Source: Monosporascus cannonballus
Lineage: Eukaryota; Ascomycota; Sordariomycetes; Xylariales
Assembly: GCA_004154925.1 (NCBI GenBank)
Contig: QJNS01000099.1
Location: 62,001-126,000 of the forward strand
Direction: 5' to 3'
Length of the DNA stretch: 64,000 bases
Part shown: piece by piece, positions 12,631-24,554 of the stretch
Layout of the letters: every line of letters starts with the position of its first letter
Position numbering within the stretch: the stretch's first letter is position 1
The notes under the pieces: generated by a model
What the model saw: only the letters and a program-made list of their open reading frames with translations
Database searches by the model: none
What the model was told of the DNA's origin: nothing
Translations under genes and position numbers: made by a program

Positions 12631-15600
12631 CGTTACAAATTCTTATTTAGTAATACCGTTAAACGTTAAGCAATATTTAATATTGTCAAAATATCGACCA
12701 GCACTTAAAAAACCCTTATTTAATAACTTTAGGCTCGAATTCGGGAACTAAAGAAAAAAGTTCGATAATTCAGAATTACGCCACCTGCCTAACCTTTTTT
12801 CGCCCGTATAAAGCCTAAGAAGCCAAAACCCTATAATAAAAAAGGCAACCTTTAGATATTTTTAATTTAGGTACGAATTTATTTTTGTTTTTTAAACCTT
12901 AATAACTTAACGGATATGGTCTTAATAATAAAAGCATATCTAATAGGAAATACGATTAATTAATTTAAGCCCATTACGAAAACTTTCTTAGAAATAAAAA
13001 AAGCAAATAAGGAAAATTTTACTAACGAAATCTTTTTAATTTATATTAATTTCGAAAACAAAATGCGCGATAATTTCCGTAATCCAGATAAAAAACGATC
13101 CGCAGCCTAATAGCTTTTATAATTCCGATAAAAAAAACTTATATCCAAGTACGCCGTAACCTTTAAAAGTTTTGCGGTTAAGGCCGAATAAGGAGATAAT
13201 AAAGTTAATATTTTTATTAACAGATTTTATAAAAGGCTAAAAAATAACGTAAAAGATAAAATTATTCGGATTAAACGATTAATTACCCTGGACCGGTATA
13301 TTGTAAAAGTAATCAAGATTAATAATCGACAGTTTGAAAAACGACAGGAAAAAAAAAGGATAATATGCCTTATGTTCGGGATATAACAAATCTAACCAAA
13401 GGAAAAAAAAGACGTACCCCTTATTTTTTACGGAACGGCGCCAGGACTTATGGAACTCGGCATTACCTACAAACAGGATTAAAGCCAAATTAAATGCTTT
13501 AATTACGGCAAAATGGGACATAAAGTTTACAAATGCAAAAAACCTAAGAAATTATAATAAGATAACTGGATTTTTATACCGGAGAAATAGTTTAGAAATA
13601 ATTAAGGAAACGATAACAAGGTTATTAACATAATTTAAGCCAAGTACATATCAGGCTTATGACAAAAGGTTTAACCGGGATTATTACGATAAAAGATTCG
13701 ACGAGAAATAAAAAAAGCCAGAAAGCTGGTTCGACAGATATCGCGAATATAATAAAAGGCGTTATAAGAATAACTATACGAATATCGGGATTAAATAAAA
13801 AAACTTTGTTCCGGAATATCTGATCGATACGGTAAAATGCATGCCATATACTGTCGACGACGAGAATATCCCGATTACAAAAAATGGAAATAACATATTT
13901 ACGTACGAATTACCCGCATATATTATAAAGGATTCGACTTTTTAAACCGAACCGGGTATAACAAAAATAATAAGTAATAATATCGACAGCTTCGAATCAT
14001 AACCCCAAAAGATATCCAACAGTTGGCCGAAATAGAAAATTGGTCCGAAAGAAAATAATACCTGTAGGAAAACCTTTTTTGTTATTATGGATAATATAAT
14101 TATTAAACGGAAAAGGAATTAATTTAGCGTACAGTAAAAAAGCATTATTAAAAAGTTATTACGGATTTCCATTTTTAATTAGTATTTATTACGGATTTTT
14201 ACAAAAAAAAGGCCATTAAAGAAAAAATACGTTAATTTATAAAAGATTTTTAAAACGACAGCCAGAACGACGCATAATAGGATATAGTTGCAAATATAAA
14301 AAAACAATTTATTCGATAAGGAAAGGATTTATAATAGAATTAAAAAGAATTAATACGGCTCGAAAGAATAGTGCGCCGATAATAACAATAAATATAATAA
14401 CTTAATATGTTAAACGAAAAAATATAAACAAAGTTTAACAAATTTAAATAAAAATTTAAAAAATTTATTTATAAAAAAGCCGTAAGATAACAAGATTTAA
14501 AAAAATTAAGGGAAATTCTCAAAAAGGGCTTTAAACGCGACGATAGAAAATATTAATAACCCTATTATTTTGGACATACGAATCGGAACGTATTGGTATA
14601 CCGTAATAATGGATTACAGAACTTTAAGCGGAAATTATATTGTACCGGATATGGTTAATAAGTTTAAACTGTTATGGAAATATAAGTTAAAACCTTGTAT
14701 AATAACAAATACCAAAGGTTAGGAATTCGTTTACGATAACGGAAAAATTATACGCAAAATTGATTATTTCGAGATATTTATTAAAGGATAATACCAGACG
14801 GTTAATTTCGATATCGTTTTATTCGAGAATTACGATATAATCTCAGAATTATCATAAATATGTTAATACGGAGTTTTAATTAATGGCGGAACTGGCCAAA
14901 TAAGGTTTGCTTTATACTTTATTAATAGATAAAAAAAAGAATTAAAATCTTAATATTTGATCGATAATAACGACGAATATAAGTATAAAGATACGACAAA
15001 TACCTTATTACCCAAAAAAATAAAATACAAAAAAACGGGTATTAAAAAAGAATATAACGTATTATTACTATTATTAAAGCGAAATTAAGGTAATTAAATA
15101 ACGATTTAAAACAAAAATAATAGCCTAAGAAATTAAGAAATTTAATTAATATGTTACCATAATATTACAAATACGAACAGCTTTTTAGAGAAAAGCTTAA
15201 TACAAAATTACCAAAATATAATAAATAAAATTATGAAATAATTTTTACGAAAAAATCTTCGATAAAGTTTTACCTTATTTATAATCTTAATAAAAACAAA
15301 TTACGTATTCTTAAAAAATACCTGGAAAATCGGCTATAAAAAGGATGGATTCGACTTTCGAAATTACTAGCAGGATACCTTATGTTTTTCGTATTTAAGA
15401 AAAATAGGAAATTATAATTTGTAATTAATTATTAATAATTAAACGATATTATAATTAAAAATTAAATACCATTACTTTTGATTACGGAAATAAAAAACCG
15501 ATTTTACGAAACCAAATAATTTATAGTATTTAATTTTAAAAATAAATATAACCTTATTAAAATTAACGAAAATATAAATGGAAAATAACTTTTAATACGA

Positions 15601-18298
15601 AATACGGATTATTTAAATGTTTAATTATATTAATAGGATTTACGAACGTACCAGTATTTTTTAGCAAATAATTAATTATGTATTATAAGAATATTTCGAT
15701 ATTTTTGTCGTTTGTTATCTCGACGACATTCTTATTTTCTTAAAAACGGAAAAAGCATATATAAAATACGTTTATAAAATTTTTTAAGCTTTATAAAACG
15801 CAAAATTATTTATTAACGCAAAAAAGAATTAATTCTATATACAGGAAATAAAATATCTGAAACATATGATTACCTTAAAACATATTAAGATAAACTTTAA
15901 GAAAATCGCTGCAGTTACAGAATAATAAACGCCAATTACGGTTAAGAAGGTACAGGTATTCCTTGGATTTGCTAATTACTACAGGAAATTTATTCGAAAT
16001 TTTAGCAGAATAATTATATCCTTAACGAATATTACGAAAAAAAAATGGAATTTAAATAGACGCCAGATACGGAAAAAGCATTTTAGAATATCAAAAATGC
16101 AATTATTAGCGAATTAATACTAATTATATACGATTTAAACCGTTTTGTTAAATCAAAAACCAATATTTCGAATTACGCGTTAAACGTAATAATCGAATAA
16201 CGAAATAATTAAAGCAAATTATACCTTATTATATTCTTTTCATATAAATTAAAAAAAGCCGAACTTAATTATAATATTCCAAATAAGGAATTTATGGTTA
16301 TTATTATGGTATTTCGGAAATTTAAGTATTTTTTAAAGGGAAATTTGTATTAAGTTAAAATTTATACGGATTATCAAAATCTTACCCGATTTATTACGAC
16401 CAGGGAATTTATAGGATAATAATTAAGATATGCGGAAAAATTAGCGAACTTCGACTTTGTTATTATCTACAAGAAAAAATCAGAAAACGGCAAAGCAAAT
16501 GTTTTAAGCAAATAACCAGACCTTAAAAAAAATTAGTTAAAATTAATCATACAATTTTTGATATTATTACAAAAAGATATTTACGCCCATAACAGATTAT
16601 AACGATTCGGGCAATACCTTTTAATATATATTAAAGAATTCAATAATATAACGATAATCTTTTAAAAAATCAAAAAACGAATAAAATATAAGTTTTAAAA
16701 AATATTAAAAGGATTTAATACGAAAAATATATGAACATTAATTATATAGATATCTAGGGATCCATAAAACCTTAAAGCAATTTTAACGTACGTATTTTTT
16801 TTTAAAAATAAAATTAACAATACAGAAATTATACGGCAATGCGATATTTGCGCCAGAGCAAAGATTCGACGATACAAACCATATGGAAAATTATAGCCAT
16901 TATTAATTACAAAACGATTATGGTATTTATTTATATTCGATTTTATTATTAAGTTTTCTATATTAGAAAATCCAGTTACCGGAATATATTACGATAATAT
17001 TTTTGTAATCGTTAATCGATTTACGAAACTTTCTTATTTTTTATTATATCATAAAGATATAAATGCCGAATAATTAATATATATTTTCTTTAAACATATT
17101 TTTAATATATATAGATTATTAATAAAAATTATATCAAATAAAAGATCAATATTTATATTAAAAATTTAATAAAGCTTAATAACATAAATCGGCCTAAATT
17201 ATATGTTATCCAGCATATTTAAATTATAAACGGATAAATAAATAAAACGAACAAATTAAACTTTGGAAATTTATTTACGATATTATATTAATTACGAATA
17301 AAATAACTGGGTTAAGAAATTACCGATCGTATAATTAGCTTACAATATTAGTTATTACGAAAATATTAAGATAATACTTACGAACGCAAATTTTGGTTTT
17401 ATTTTAAAAGTTTATAAAAAAATACGTAATAACGGTCCAATTAATATTAAAGCAATTTTTATATCGGAATAATTATAATAGTTATATTAAAAAATAAAAA
17501 TAGAATTAAAATTCGTACAAAATTAAATAAGTAAATATTATAATTAGAAAAGGTTAAAAGAATTAACTTTCGAAAAAAGAGAAATGGTTTTTTTCGCTAT
17601 AAAAAATATTTAAATAAAATAACTTAATAAAAAACTTAATTTTAAATATATCGATTTATATAAAATCGCCAAGAAAATCTTAAAAAATAATTATTAATTA
17701 GAATTTTTATTAAAAATTAAACTTTATCCAATTTCTTATATTTTCTTATTCGAATTAATAACAAATATAATTAAAATGCATACGGTATAAAACGATATAA
17801 AAATAAAAAACGAACAAATATATAAAATGGAGAAAATTTTCGATATGCAAAAACAAAACGGATTTACCTAGTACCTAATTAAATGGAAAAAGTATCCAGA
17901 TTTCGAAAATATTTGGGAACCTGCCAAGAATCTTATTGGCGTTTAACACCTATTAAAAAATTTTTACCAGTAACGATAGGTATATCCTAATTAACAATCG
18001 ACTAATTAATAACCGGGATATTAGGCTAATCGATTGCGGCTTACGTTAACGTAACAGCCGTAACGGTAGCCTCCAATTATTTTTGCTTCCGACGCTTTTA
18101 TTTTTCCAGCTCGTTTAACGATTAAAGCTTATGTTATACTATAGTAATACCTTTCGAACGAACCAGCGCCTTTTGCTTACGTAAACGAATAAAACGAAAA
18201 AAAATTTTTTTTTCCTGATATTTGCGTTAAATCTTAAAATAAAGCCGTTAAAGCTTTAATAATCGCTTTTTGGCAAACGTTTTTTCGCGTTTTAAACG

Positions 18299-18544
18299 TT
18301 AATGTTCGCGATAAATATTTTGTAAGGAAAAAATGGGTACGTTAGTACCATTGTAGGATTGATTTCGATTAATATATTTTTTATACCTTAAAATATTTTT
18401 TATTATTTTATACTTTATATTTTTGGAAAAATAATAAAAATAAGGTATAACTTCGTACCCAAATTCGTTAAAGGCTTTTATGAGATTAGTACGACGAACG
18501 GTAGAAAAACAAAAAACGTAACGAATTTTGGAAATTCGAAACAA
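18299..18544 (-). pseudogene. Antisense ORF with RIP-ablated paired CxxCx6C motif (G1)
   Basis: An 81-codon open frame antisense to the element, between pol and the 3' LTR. It reads two copies of Y-x2-Y-x6-Y about ten residues apart, where Tyr codons TAT/TAC sit where TGT/TGC would be expected. G-to-A change on this strand turns two CxxCx6C zinc-binding motifs into tyrosines. The frame continues past its stop into a basic, Leu/Arg/Lys-Gln-rich coiled-coil-like region. The copy in G3 (21213-21473) is nearly the same. Family knowledge: many fungal genomes encode small Cys-pair/coiled-coil proteins of this look, and some plant Gypsy elements carry an antisense ORF here. The role is unknown. Confidence 0.55.
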
Positions 18545-18633
18545 TATGGTTAAAAGTAAAAAAAAGGAATATTTACTAAACGAAAAAAAGGGAAAGAAAT
18601 TTTAAGGGCAAGATTTGGGAAGGGGGGAAATCG

Positions 18634-19019
18634 TATTACGACCCGACAAACTCCGGTCTCAAAAAACAGTCAGGCAGGGAGCATACGAGCCACCTCCCGG
18701 GTTACGTAACCGTAATTACTGCCAAGCCAGTGATTATTAATGATTAAAGGTAATCCCAAATAATCGCGATTACCCCCAACGGCGTAATTACGAATAATTA
18801 AGCCAAAAAAGAAAAGGATATATACGTTTCTTATTTCCATAATTTAAATAACTTTAGCTTGCAATATTTATTAATACCAATTATTTGCAATCAAATATTT
18901 CCGGTATTAAGAGATGTAATACGTTACCGTATTTATTGCTCAGATTCCCACGATACTTCTGCTAACATAAACCCGTCGACTTAAGGTTTAATAGTTGGTT
19001 AAACCGCCTAGCCGTCACA
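18634..19019 (+). repeat. 3' LTR of G1
   Basis: 386 bp, the same length as the 5' LTR, starting TATTACGACCCGAC (RIP form) and ending CCTAGCCGTCACA. Differences from the 5' copy are mostly C/T or G/A. Confidence 0.9.
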
Positions 19020-19329
19020 TTTTTATCCAATCTTTTTTCTTTCTGATCGACGCGCGTTCGGAAAGCTTCGGGTAATTGTAACGCGGTATTCGCTTATCGC
19101 CCTTGGGCTTTTGCGACGATGTCGCAATTAACTTATAAAGCTTTGCTTTTTTAACCTGTGCCATTGCCTGTTATTCGGCCAGCTGTCGGAATAATTCCGA
19201 ATGCTGCTCGTTTTATTAACGAATGATCTCCAACATCTGGTTATTGCTAAGGGGCTTAACCCTTTTTTGCTTTGAATTCCGGGACGCGCTCGTTATGTTA
19301 CGCCCGTTCTCCGACCGTTTAGCTAACGG

Positions 19330-19632
19330 TTATCGGGATACGTCCTTATTATATGTATAAGGGGATTTAGGATCCCGGGGACCATGGTCCTTTGCCCGTT
19401 GGGGCTCCGTTATAGGCTTTTTCGCCTGTTCCCGTACCGTGATCGATCGTTCGTCGGTTGGGTTCCGATCGGCGATCTTTTCGACTGGTAACCTAGGTTC
19501 GTCTTGTAGTCGACGAGCTCTGCTTCTGGTAGTTATCGCGTCACCCTCTATGGTAGATGGAAAAATTGTAAGATAATGGATAGCTGTGGGCTGGGTAAGG
19601 TGATTTCCGACCAGTCGTAAAGCAGATTCCAA
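19330..19632 (-). pseudogene. Gag N-terminal fragment of G2
   Basis: A 100-codon frame rich in Arg, Glu, Pro and Thr (ITTRSRARRLQDEP... region), typical of the hydrophilic start of a fungal Gypsy gag. The first 20-odd residues may be LTR read-through rather than protein. The frame ends at one TGA (RIP-type CGA to TGA) and similar coding character resumes after it towards 19020. It is the best preserved coding stretch of G2. Its partner (the rest of gag) is 6.8 kb away because of the G1 insertion. Confidence 0.5.
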
Positions 19633-19772
19633 GAAATAAATATATTAAGTTACTTCCATCTGGCATTTCCCACTAGCTGCCAGATGGTGGATTTATACTA
19701 ATAAGTGGGTCGGTAGCTGATCGGTGGCTGGTCGGCTACCAGCCTTATCCTCATAAGGGCTGGATTCTCACA
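19567..19772 (-). repeat. Probable 5' LTR of G2 (about 206 bp)
   Basis: On the minus strand it starts TGTGAGAATCC and could end ...ATCTTACA at 19567, followed by the gag leader. There is no second copy in the window, so the inner boundary is inferred from the TG...CA rule only. Confidence 0.4.
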
Positions 19773-21212
19773 TAAAGATTTAACGATATAAGCCTTATAG
19801 AAAATTACAATTATTATTAATCGTAAAGCGATTATAATATTTAGTTATATTCGATTTTATTATTAAATTTCTTATATCAGAAAATTTAATTATGGGAATA
19901 TATTACGATAGAATTTTCGTAATTATTAACCGATTTACGAAATTTTTTTATTTTTTACTATATTATAAGGATATAAATGCCGAATAAATGACATATATTT
20001 TTTGGTATATTTTCAGTATATACGGATTATTAATGAAAATCGTATTAAATAAAGAATTAATATTTGCATTAAAAATTTCGTAAGGGTTTATAATATAAAT
20101 CGGCTTAAATTACAAATTATCTAGCATATTTAACACTTAGATAAATAAATAGATAAAACGAATAAATCAAATTTTGAAAACTTATTTACGATATTATATT
20201 AATTATAAGTAAAATAATTTGGTTAAGAAATTATTAATCGCATAACTAGCTTATAATATTAGTTATTAAAAAATATTAAGATAATATTTGCGAACGTAAA
20301 TTTTGGTTTTATTCCGAAAATTTATAAAGAAATACGTAATAATAATTTAATTAATGTTTAAATAATCCTTATATTAAAATAATTACGACAGTTATATTAA
20401 AAGATAAAAATAAAACTGGAATTCGTACGAAATTAAATAAGTAAATATTATAACCAAAAAAAGGTTAAAAGAATTAACCTTTAAAAAGGGGGAAATAATT
20501 TTCCTTATTATAAAAAACATCCAGATAAAAAAACCTAATAAGAAATTCGATTTCAAATATATCGGTTTATATAAAATTGCCAAGAAAATCTTAGAAAATA
20601 ATTATTAATTGGAATTTTTACTAAAAATCAAATTTTATTTAATTTTTTATGTTTTTTTATTCGAATTAGCAGCAAATATAATCAAAGTATATATGACATA
20701 AAACGATATGGAAATGGAAAACGAATAAGTATACGAAATGAAAAAAATTTTCGATATGCGGAAATAAAACGAATTTACCCAGTACTTAATCAAGTGGAAA
20801 AAATATTTAAATTTCGAGAAGATCTAGGAACCTGCTAAAAATCTTATTGGCGCCTAGCGTTTATTAAAAAACTTTTACTAATAATAATAGGCGCGTCCTA
20901 ATTAACAGCCGACTAATTAGTAGCCGGGATATCGGGCTAATCGGCCGCGATATGTGCTAACGTAATAATCGTAACGGCAGCTTTTAACTGTTTTTGTTTC
21001 CGACGTTTTTATTTCTTTAATTCGTTTAACGATTGGAACTTACGTTATATTATGGTAACGCCTTTCGAACGCGTTAACGCCTTTTATTTACGTAAACGAA
21101 TAAAATAAAAAAAAAGTTTTATTTTTTCCTAATATTTACCTTAAGTTTCGAAATAAAGCCGTTAAAGTTTTAGTAATTGTTTTTCGGTAAACGTTTTTTT
21201 ACGTTTTAAGTA

Positions 21213-21473
21213 TTAATGTTCGCGATAAATATTTTGAAAAAAAGAAATAGGTACGCCGGTACCATTATAGAATTGATCCCGATTAATATATTCCTTATAT
21301 TTTGAAATGTTTTCTATTATTTTATACTTTATATTTTTTGAGAAATAATAAAAGTAAGACATAACTTCGTAACCAAATTCGTTAAAGGTTTTTATGAGGT
21401 CAGTACGACGAATAGTAAAAGAACGAAAAACGCGACGAATTTTGAAAATACGAGACGATATAATTAAGAGCAA
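21213..21473 (-). pseudogene. Antisense ORF with RIP-ablated paired CxxCx6C motif (G3)
   Basis: An 86-codon open frame, the counterpart of the G1 antisense ORF. It has the same R-R-T-D/N-L-I-K-x-F-N-E-F-G-Y-E-V segment, two Y-x2-Y-x6-Y motifs (former CxxCx6C) and an I-Y-R-E-H end. Beyond the stop a basic coiled-coil-like stretch continues. The two copies differ at only about a fifth of residues although both are RIP-damaged. The product is unknown. Confidence 0.55.
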
Positions 21474-21535
21474 AAAAAAGGATATTTATTAAACGAAGAA
21501 AAAAAGAAAGAAAAGAAATCTTAAGAGGAAGATCG

Positions 21536-21912
21536 TGTTACGATCTAACAAGCTCCGGCCTTAAGAAACGGTCAAATAAGGATTATACGGGTTACCCCGT
21601 GGGTTATGTGACGGTGATTATTGTTAAGCTAGTAATTAAAAGTAATTAAAGGAAATTATAAGCGATTATAATTATTACCAGCCGTATAATTATAAGTGAT
21701 TAAGTTAAAAACGAGGAGGATATATACGTTTATTATTTTTATAATTTAGATAACTTTAATTTGTAATATAATATTGTTACCTAAGATACCCTTAGTATTA
21801 CGAGATGTGATACGTTACTGTATTTATTGCTTAGATTCCTACGATGTTTCTGTTAACATAAATCCGTCGACTTAAGGTTTAATAGTTGGTTAAACCGTAA
21901 ATAGCTGTTACA
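21536..21912 (+). repeat. 3' LTR of G3 (377 bp)
   Basis: Starts TGTTACGATCTAAC and ends AGCTGTTACA. It is related to the G1 LTR over its whole length, including the CCGTCGACTTAAGGTTTAATAGTTGG segment near the end. It marks the right edge of the left-hand transposon nest. Confidence 0.8.
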
Positions 21913-22985
21913 CTTTAAAACAAAGCTCTGTTAATTATAAATGTTACTTTTTTTTATAAAACTAATAAAATCAAAAAAACCTTTTAATAATAACCCGGTT
22001 TTTATAATATTAATCCCACCTAGGCCTACTAATTATCTCCAGCTATTAAATACGGCCATTAATAGTCTCTTTAAGATATATCTTAAGGAAAAAGCCGAAA
22101 AATATTTTGAAAACCCTAAAAAAATAGTAAATTTCCTGAAAACCCGATTATTAATTAACAAAAAATTATGTTTCCAACAATTATAAGCCGCGTTTGGGAA
22201 CGCTTTAAAATAACAGAAAAAAAGAAATTAATACGGCGATTCTTTATATAAAATAGAATTACGATTAACTTTAACGGTTCGGAAAATTATATGGTAAAAA
22301 TCAAGGAAGTTAATACAGAATTAATTAACTTTATAAAATGAAAAACTTCCACTTAGAATAATAACTTTATAAAATCTTATCAAATTATCAAGAATAAGCT
22401 TAATTAGCTGTTACAGCTTATTGCCGTTAAAAAGAATATACTAAAGATTTCTAAATATTATCGTATGTTAAAAAAGATCTTAATACAGTTATATAAGGAC
22501 CGCGATTGGTATATAAATAAATAGCAACAAGAATATCTTGATCCAAAGGTTAAAAGCGTAAGATTAACAGCAACAGAAACAATAAGAACAGCCACCTCCC
22601 CTTAAAGCCGTTAATTACGCTAATCCTGACGAAAATCCAGCTCTAACAGCTGTTACAACGTCTAATCAGGGGTCTCTAAGGGCTTTCGTTTTCCCTAAAG
22701 ATGCCGTTAATATTATAGATCTTGATATAGCTGTTATATAGGTGGCGGACCTGGAAGCAATTCGACCGTTCAAAATCGTGGATATCTTCTGTAACGCGCA
22801 GGAATTAGTTAGTATATAAAATACATGCAAAAGTACTTAATAGGGCTACAGGGGAAGCAAGGGCTAACGAACTAGATCAACTGCAATAACTTCGATTTTT
22901 GTTAGGGTGGGTAGCGACATCATGGGATTGGGCGAATAGATTCTGAATAAAGGGTTGCATTAGAAGGCCTGAAAAACGCATACAA
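21913..22985. other. AT-rich degenerate stretch, origin unclear
   Basis: A RIP-like composition up to about 22700 that fades into normal DNA by about 22860. One 81-codon + frame (21941-22186) is open, with similar protein-like text after its stop, but I recognise no family in it. No LTR or inverted repeat was seen. It could be a remnant of an older element or of a RIP-affected duplicated gene. Confidence 0.4.
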
Positions 22986-24321
22986 AATTAATGGGTTGAA
23001 GTGAAAAACAAGGTTATCAACCTATCCTGATCTAGCTAAAAGATCTGCGGTGGTCCGTGTAGACCCACACCCGGTAGGTCGAAAAAGGCGGTAGGGCCCC
23101 GGCGTGCCAAGTTTCGGCTTTCGGCAGAACATGACCATCCGAGGAGGATTGATCTTCAAAGCGGGCAGCGAGCATGTAGCTACATAAGTATGCTATCAAG
23201 TCAAAGAAGTATAAACTCAAGAGTATCCTCGCTCCGTTGCGACGCGATTGGGACCCAAAACGCTTGCTTGGCTTTAAGCATAGTCCTCATTTCTGAGTAT
23301 CGTTACTCCCGATAAACTCGTTATGATTTAATGAACTATTGGCCTGGAGTTAAACTGGTATGTACTGCTTAAGAGTTGGTGCACCGAGGATCTGGTACTT
23401 CTCTTTCTTTCTCTTTCTTCCTCTTTGTTCTCCTTAGCCTATCGGTCCTTGACGGTATATACCTCTTATTGAGCGCAATTGGAGTATCCGAGCCACTATT
23501 GACTATCCGAAGCGGCAGACCATCAACGCGAGCATAGATCATTGCACATTGCTGTTTGCGACCTAGGCTCCTAAAGCTGCCACCGGAACTATATATATAT
23601 ATATAAGTGATATGAATCCTAATATAGCAACGCTATATTATTTGAGATCAATTTGGCTTAGTCCAGTTCGAAGTCGCGTTAAGGACGTTACTAATTGAAC
23701 ACGGCCTTTTGGAAATAACCGGATCAACAAGACTCCCAGCCACCATCACCGTGCGACTAATCTTTATCAACATCTTCACTACTTAACACATTCGCAAAGC
23801 TTAACCGAATCCCGGCGAACTGCTTTAAGGCCCGTTAAGTGCTGTTTGGATATCACAGATGACAGTGCGGACGTACCGCCCCAACCGATATAACAGTATC
23901 GCGCAGTACACAGAGGATAGTGAGTCCAGTATGAATTAATCCAGCGACGAGTGGTGTATAAGTTTTAGGTTAAGGCTGCCATGCACGAAGGGATCTGAAC
24001 ATTGTACTAAGATGAGATGCCAGCCCACAGAGCGATTATATCGTTATCCCGAGTAGAATAGGCTAGTGTCTATGTATGCTCTTAACCGATCTTTGGGCGA
24101 CCCTCTCCTGTGTATAGATATTTCTCTATGTGACGTCACTTAAACGGTTCCCTATCATCTTCCCAATCCCGATCACACCCACTGCGCCAAACATCCTCCC
24201 TGGACAAAGCGTACAAAGAACAGTTCAATTCAGCAATACGAGTAGATATAGCCAAGTCAAAGCTTGACAGTATTTTGCTTCCAAAAGGCTGCAACCAGTC
24301 AAACGATATATCTAACGCAAG
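22986..24321. other. Single-copy intergenic DNA, no gene seen
   Basis: Normal base composition and only short random ORFs. It contains an AT microsatellite at 23590-23606 and a pyrimidine-rich run (TTTCTTTCTC type) near 23400-23435 on the + strand. Confidence 0.6.
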
Positions 24322-24554
24322 ATGGACCCCAACCCGCTCGCAGATCGTGGGAAGGCCTTGGAGAACCAATACATCAAAGAGAAAGAGTAAGCGTCTCAGA
24401 TTACGGACTCCCCTATTCCAGGTATGATCCACCATGGACAGCTGATACCCTATACAGAAAGCAGATGGCGAAGGATAGAGCGGCCGAGGTTCAAGCTGCC
24501 CAGGAGAAGGAGGGCCAAACTCAGCAGCAATCAGGTCAGGGCAAACAAGGTTAG
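24322..24554 (+). CDS. Small putative protein, two exons, function unknown
   Basis: Exon 1 is 24322-24386 (starts M-D-P-N-P-L-A-D-R-G-K-A-L-E). Exon 2 is 24422-24554 (Y-D-P-P-W-T-A-D...ends G-K-Q-G). The join is GA|G and uses GTAAGC...TTCCAG. The product would be 65 residues, hydrophilic and Gln/Lys/Glu-rich, with no signal peptide or membrane segment. Without splicing, the frame from this ATG stops after 22 codons. The intron would be only 35 nt, which is short for this kingdom, so the model is tentative. I do not recognise the family. The Copia element is inserted 430 bp downstream. Confidence 0.4.

Larger units (their letters stand above)
12245..19019 (+). mobile_element. Complete Gypsy chromovirus G1 (6775 bp), RIP-degraded
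   Basis: Bounded by two 386-bp LTRs and flanked by CTTTT (12240-12244) and TTTTT (19020-19024), a 5-bp target duplication with one C/T difference of RIP type. The internal order is gag with CCHC knuckle (about 13489-13540, K-C-F-N-Y-G-K-M-G-H), RT with an intact YLDD (about 15705-15735), RNase H, integrase (about 16850-17600) and chromodomain (about 17870-17940). A purine-rich tract (GGGAAGGGGGGAAA) precedes the 3' LTR. Every long frame is broken by TAA/TAG of CpA-to-TpA origin, so it cannot move unaided. It sits inside the gag region of minus-strand element G2. Confidence 0.92.
19020..19772 (-). mobile_element. Gypsy element G2, 5' end (LTR plus gag start)
   Basis: The continuation of G2 on the other side of G1. 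Read on the minus strand it begins TGTGAGAATCCAGCC at 19772. A gag N-terminal frame then runs through the junction at 19020 into 12244. Base composition is near normal and there is little RIP, unlike the G2 part left of 12.1 kb. It lies directly against the integrase region of + strand element G3 (from 19773), so G2 inserted into G3. Confidence 0.75.
19773..21912 (+). mobile_element. Gypsy element G3, 3' part only
   Basis: The sequence from 19773 (TAAAGATTTAACGATATAAGCC) aligns with G1 from about 16858. It covers the integrase core, C-terminal IN, a chromodomain (about 20770-20840), the antisense ORF and the 3' LTR. Everything upstream is missing because G2 is inserted at this point. The 5' part of G3 should lie left of the window. 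It is strongly RIP-degraded. Confidence 0.8.

Noticed and set aside
24136..24435. 99-codon minus-strand ORF over the small gene at 24.3 kb
   Set aside because: No motif and poor start context; it overlaps the spliced + strand model, whose text looks more protein-like.
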